NCBI GenBank assembly: GCA_031267825.1
Contig: JAIRYJ010000007.1
Location: 64,001-128,000, forward strand
Direction: 5' to 3'
Length of the DNA stretch: 64,000 nt
Source of the DNA: Bifidobacteriaceae bacterium
GTDB taxonomy: Bacteria; Actinomycetota; Actinomycetes; Actinomycetales; WQXJ01
Under the pieces are notes generated by a model. The model was given only the letters and a program-made list of their open reading frames with translations, did no database searches and had not been told where the DNA came from. Shown here one piece after another: positions 62,356-64,000 of this stretch (its first letter is position 1; each line of letters opens with the position of its first letter). The position numbers and the translations under genes are program-made.

Positions 62356-64000
62356 ATGACCGAGGTGCCCATCGTGACAAGTTCGAATAGCCACGCCAAC
62401 CAGCCAGTCACCACTCCCGTTAGTCAGCCGACTGCCGATAGCCAGTCGCACCGTCCCCGTTGGGTGCGGCCGGTGGCGATGATGGCCGCCGCGGTGCTGG
62501 GGATCACGGGCCTAAGCATTGCCCAGTCCCTGACCGCGGCCGACACTTCTCAAGCGGTCGGCTACATCAACTGGGATGGCGTCATGGCCCCGAATCAGCT
62601 CTGGATGGTTGGGACAACACCAGCCAGCAACCTGGCCCGGCCGCGCATGATCGCTGATCCGGGAACCGCCACCGCCGCTAACTTCAACAACCGGTTGACG
62701 GTCCGCTACGACAAGACCGAGACAGCCAACGGTCAGGCCTGTTCCGGTAACAACTGGAACAACCTGGCTATGGGCCCGTTGCTGATGGCTGATGGAATCT
62801 CCACTTTGATGCATTTGGGTTGGGGTTCCAATGGTGAGAACGCGGGCTTTTTGGCTTCTGGTTCAGGTGATTGCTTACCGGTGACTGACCTGACACCAAG
62901 TGGCACTGGCGGCTGGCTGGGCACCACCTGGGGCGGTGAGATCAACCAGAAGACTGGTGAGGTTTACCTGATTGGCGCTGATGAAGAAGACTTCGACGGC
63001 GACTCGACAACCAATGATCCGCGGTTCAACCTGGTCCGGGTGGTGGCGCAGAGGAACGGCCAGGGCGCGATCATCGGCGGCACTGTCGAACGGCTGGCCC
63101 GGTCTTCGGCCACACCGCCAGCCCCTGGCGCGCTCAACTTGGCTCAGGCGGCCACCGCCGCTGGCCTGAGTGGCACCTTTACCGGCAACTGGGGCTTGGG
63201 TTCTGATATGGCGATTGACGCCAACGGCAACGCTTACCGGATGGCTCGTTTCGCACGGGGTGGGGCGGACTATTGGGCACTGATCCGGTTCAACATTCCA
63301 CGCTCAGCTCCGGGTGTCGGCCAGTCGGTCGGTGCTCCACTGTCAACCGGTTGGACCTACAACGTAGTTAAGCTGTTCAGCGCGGTTGACACTAACGCTG
63401 TCTGGGGTATGGCTTTCCTGGATGGTTACCTTTACACGATTCACGGCGATGATTCGATTTACCGCTGGGATCCGCTAGCTGGAAGCGCCATCAACCTGGG
63501 GCTGCCGTCTTCGATGAGCCCGCGGGATTTGGCTTCAGCTCAGATGGCTCCGGTGATTGAGGGCCGGGTTTACCGGGATGTTGATGGCGATGGTGTGATC
63601 GAGTCTGGTGATAACGGTTTAGGTGGTGTCCAGATCGATGTTTGGCAGTCTCATGAGGGCGGTGCGCCGGTTCTGCGCGGCAGTCTGACAACTGACACGG
63701 ATGGTTCATATTCGGCCTTGCTGCCGTCAGCTTCTGACACTTTCTATCTCAGGTTGCGCCCGCATGCGATCGGCGGTATCAACGCCTCACAGTCTTACGC
63801 TTCGGCCGGGTCGATGAGTGACACTCGCGGCGGCACCAATGTTGTGACGGCTCTTTGTGCCTCTCAGACGGGTGACTATTTTGAGCGGTCCTCGAGTGGG
63901 GCGTGTTATGGCGCTAGGCGTGACGGGGTTGACCCAGCTTCGGTGACGTCCCCGATCGCCGGATCAGGCGGGGCGAGCACTGTCTCTAAGGTGGATATGA
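62356..64000 (+). CDS. Secreted surface protein with SdrD-B-like domain, 3' end outside the window
   Basis: The frame is open from ATG 62356 to the window edge, at least 548 residues. A Ser/Thr-rich N-tail is followed by a signal sequence (VRPVAMMAAAVLGITGLSIAQSLTAADT, cleavage about residue 62). The next 340 residues form a beta-rich domain with a Ca-loop-like DEEDFDGDS; they include repeated GYINWDG/IRFNIP style strands but no known family. From about residue 402 VIEGRVYRDVDGDGVIESGDNGLGGV is an SdrD B-like (Cna-related) domain. Such proteins often end in an LPXTG or helix anchor, which would lie beyond the window. Adhesion is inferred. Confidence 0.8.
   Translation, partial: MTEVPIVTSSNSHANQPVTTPVSQPTADSQSHRPRWVRPVAMMAAAVLGITGLSIAQSLTAADTSQAVGYINWDGVMAPNQLWMVGTTPASNLARPRMIADPGTATAANFNNRLTVRYDKTETANGQACSGNNWNNLAMGPLLMADGISTLMHLGWGSNGENAGFLASGSGDCLPVTDLTPSGTGGWLGTTWGGEINQKTGEVYLIGADEEDFDGDSTTNDPRFNLVRVVAQRNGQGAIIGGTVERLARSSATPPAPGALNLAQAATAAGLSGTFTGNWGLGSDMAIDANGNAYRMARFARGGADYWALIRFNIPRSAPGVGQSVGAPLSTGWTYNVVKLFSAVDTNAVWGMAFLDGYLYTIHGDDSIYRWDPLAGSAINLGLPSSMSPRDLASAQMAPVIEGRVYRDVDGDGVIESGDNGLGGVQIDVWQSHEGGAPVLRGSLTTDTDGSYSALLPSASDTFYLRLRPHAIGGINASQSYASAGSMSDTRGGTNVVTALCASQTGDYFERSSSGACYGARRDGVDPASVTSPIAGSGGASTVSKVDM

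Overview
The window is high-GC DNA (roughly 60 percent by eye) with actinobacterial features. These include short ATGA/GTGA overlaps inside operons, frequent GTG starts, a class Ib ribonucleotide reductase operon behind paired NrdR-type boxes, a perfect TGTGA-N6-TCACA (Crp/GlxR-type) site, and an actinobacterial YibE/F and LUD (lutABC) repertoire. LPXTG-like and other secreted surface proteins point to a Gram-positive envelope. I would place it in Actinomycetota but cannot name a family. Most of the window is chromosomal core. The accessory material sits at about 27-38 kb.

Layout: 0-6.4 kb holds a GT-C-like membrane protein and a YibE/F transporter, an alpha/beta hydrolase, a quinone-oxidoreductase-like enzyme, a catalytically degraded PIN protein and two tRNA-Ser genes. 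At 6.6-11.6 kb a secreted CAP-domain protein, phosphoglucomutase and an LPPTG-anchored VWA protein follow. At 11.9-15.8 kb lies nrdHIEF, which shares a regulatory region with a divergent DUF485-acetate symporter pair (16.2-18.4 kb). From 18.8 to 26.8 kb runs an envelope locus: a class A PBP, two CDP-glycerol glycerophosphotransferase-like proteins and two family 2 glycosyltransferases, mostly overlapping or nearly touching. This suggests synthesis of a teichoic-acid-like phosphopolyol glycopolymer together with peptidoglycan.

The accessory stretch from 27 to 38 kb contains an SPFH protein, an aldo/keto reductase and a decayed Ro60 (TROVE) gene with one nonsense codon and one internal deletion. 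It also holds an M81 peptidase overlapping an unusual tail-anchored double-GATase-like protein, repeat-rich DNA, a DUF4143 ATPase, and a VapBC-type toxin-antitoxin module bracketed by about 45-bp direct repeats, the second of which abuts tRNA-Ser(CGA). From 38 kb on come tadA, a 1274-residue secreted RCC1/Ig/FG-GAP protein, upp, an MHS-family transporter and an ABC exporter. After these come lutABC and an AldA-type lactaldehyde dehydrogenase (a possible lactaldehyde to lactate to pyruvate route), a PQQ-propeller membrane protein, exonuclease III, an SDR, pyrE, DedA, a SPOUT methyltransferase, tRNA-Glu, a CDF metal exporter, galE and the start of an SdrD-B-type surface protein.

The most notable signals are: the Ro60 pseudogene; a tRNA-Lys-like relic translated inside the second glycerophosphotransferase-like gene; a perfect B-box tRNA-like fold at 27.0-27.1 kb; the two-GATase membrane protein; a shared C-terminal FG-GAP module on two secreted proteins; and a window-wide pattern of short in-frame duplications in linkers plus short tandem arrays just after stop codons.
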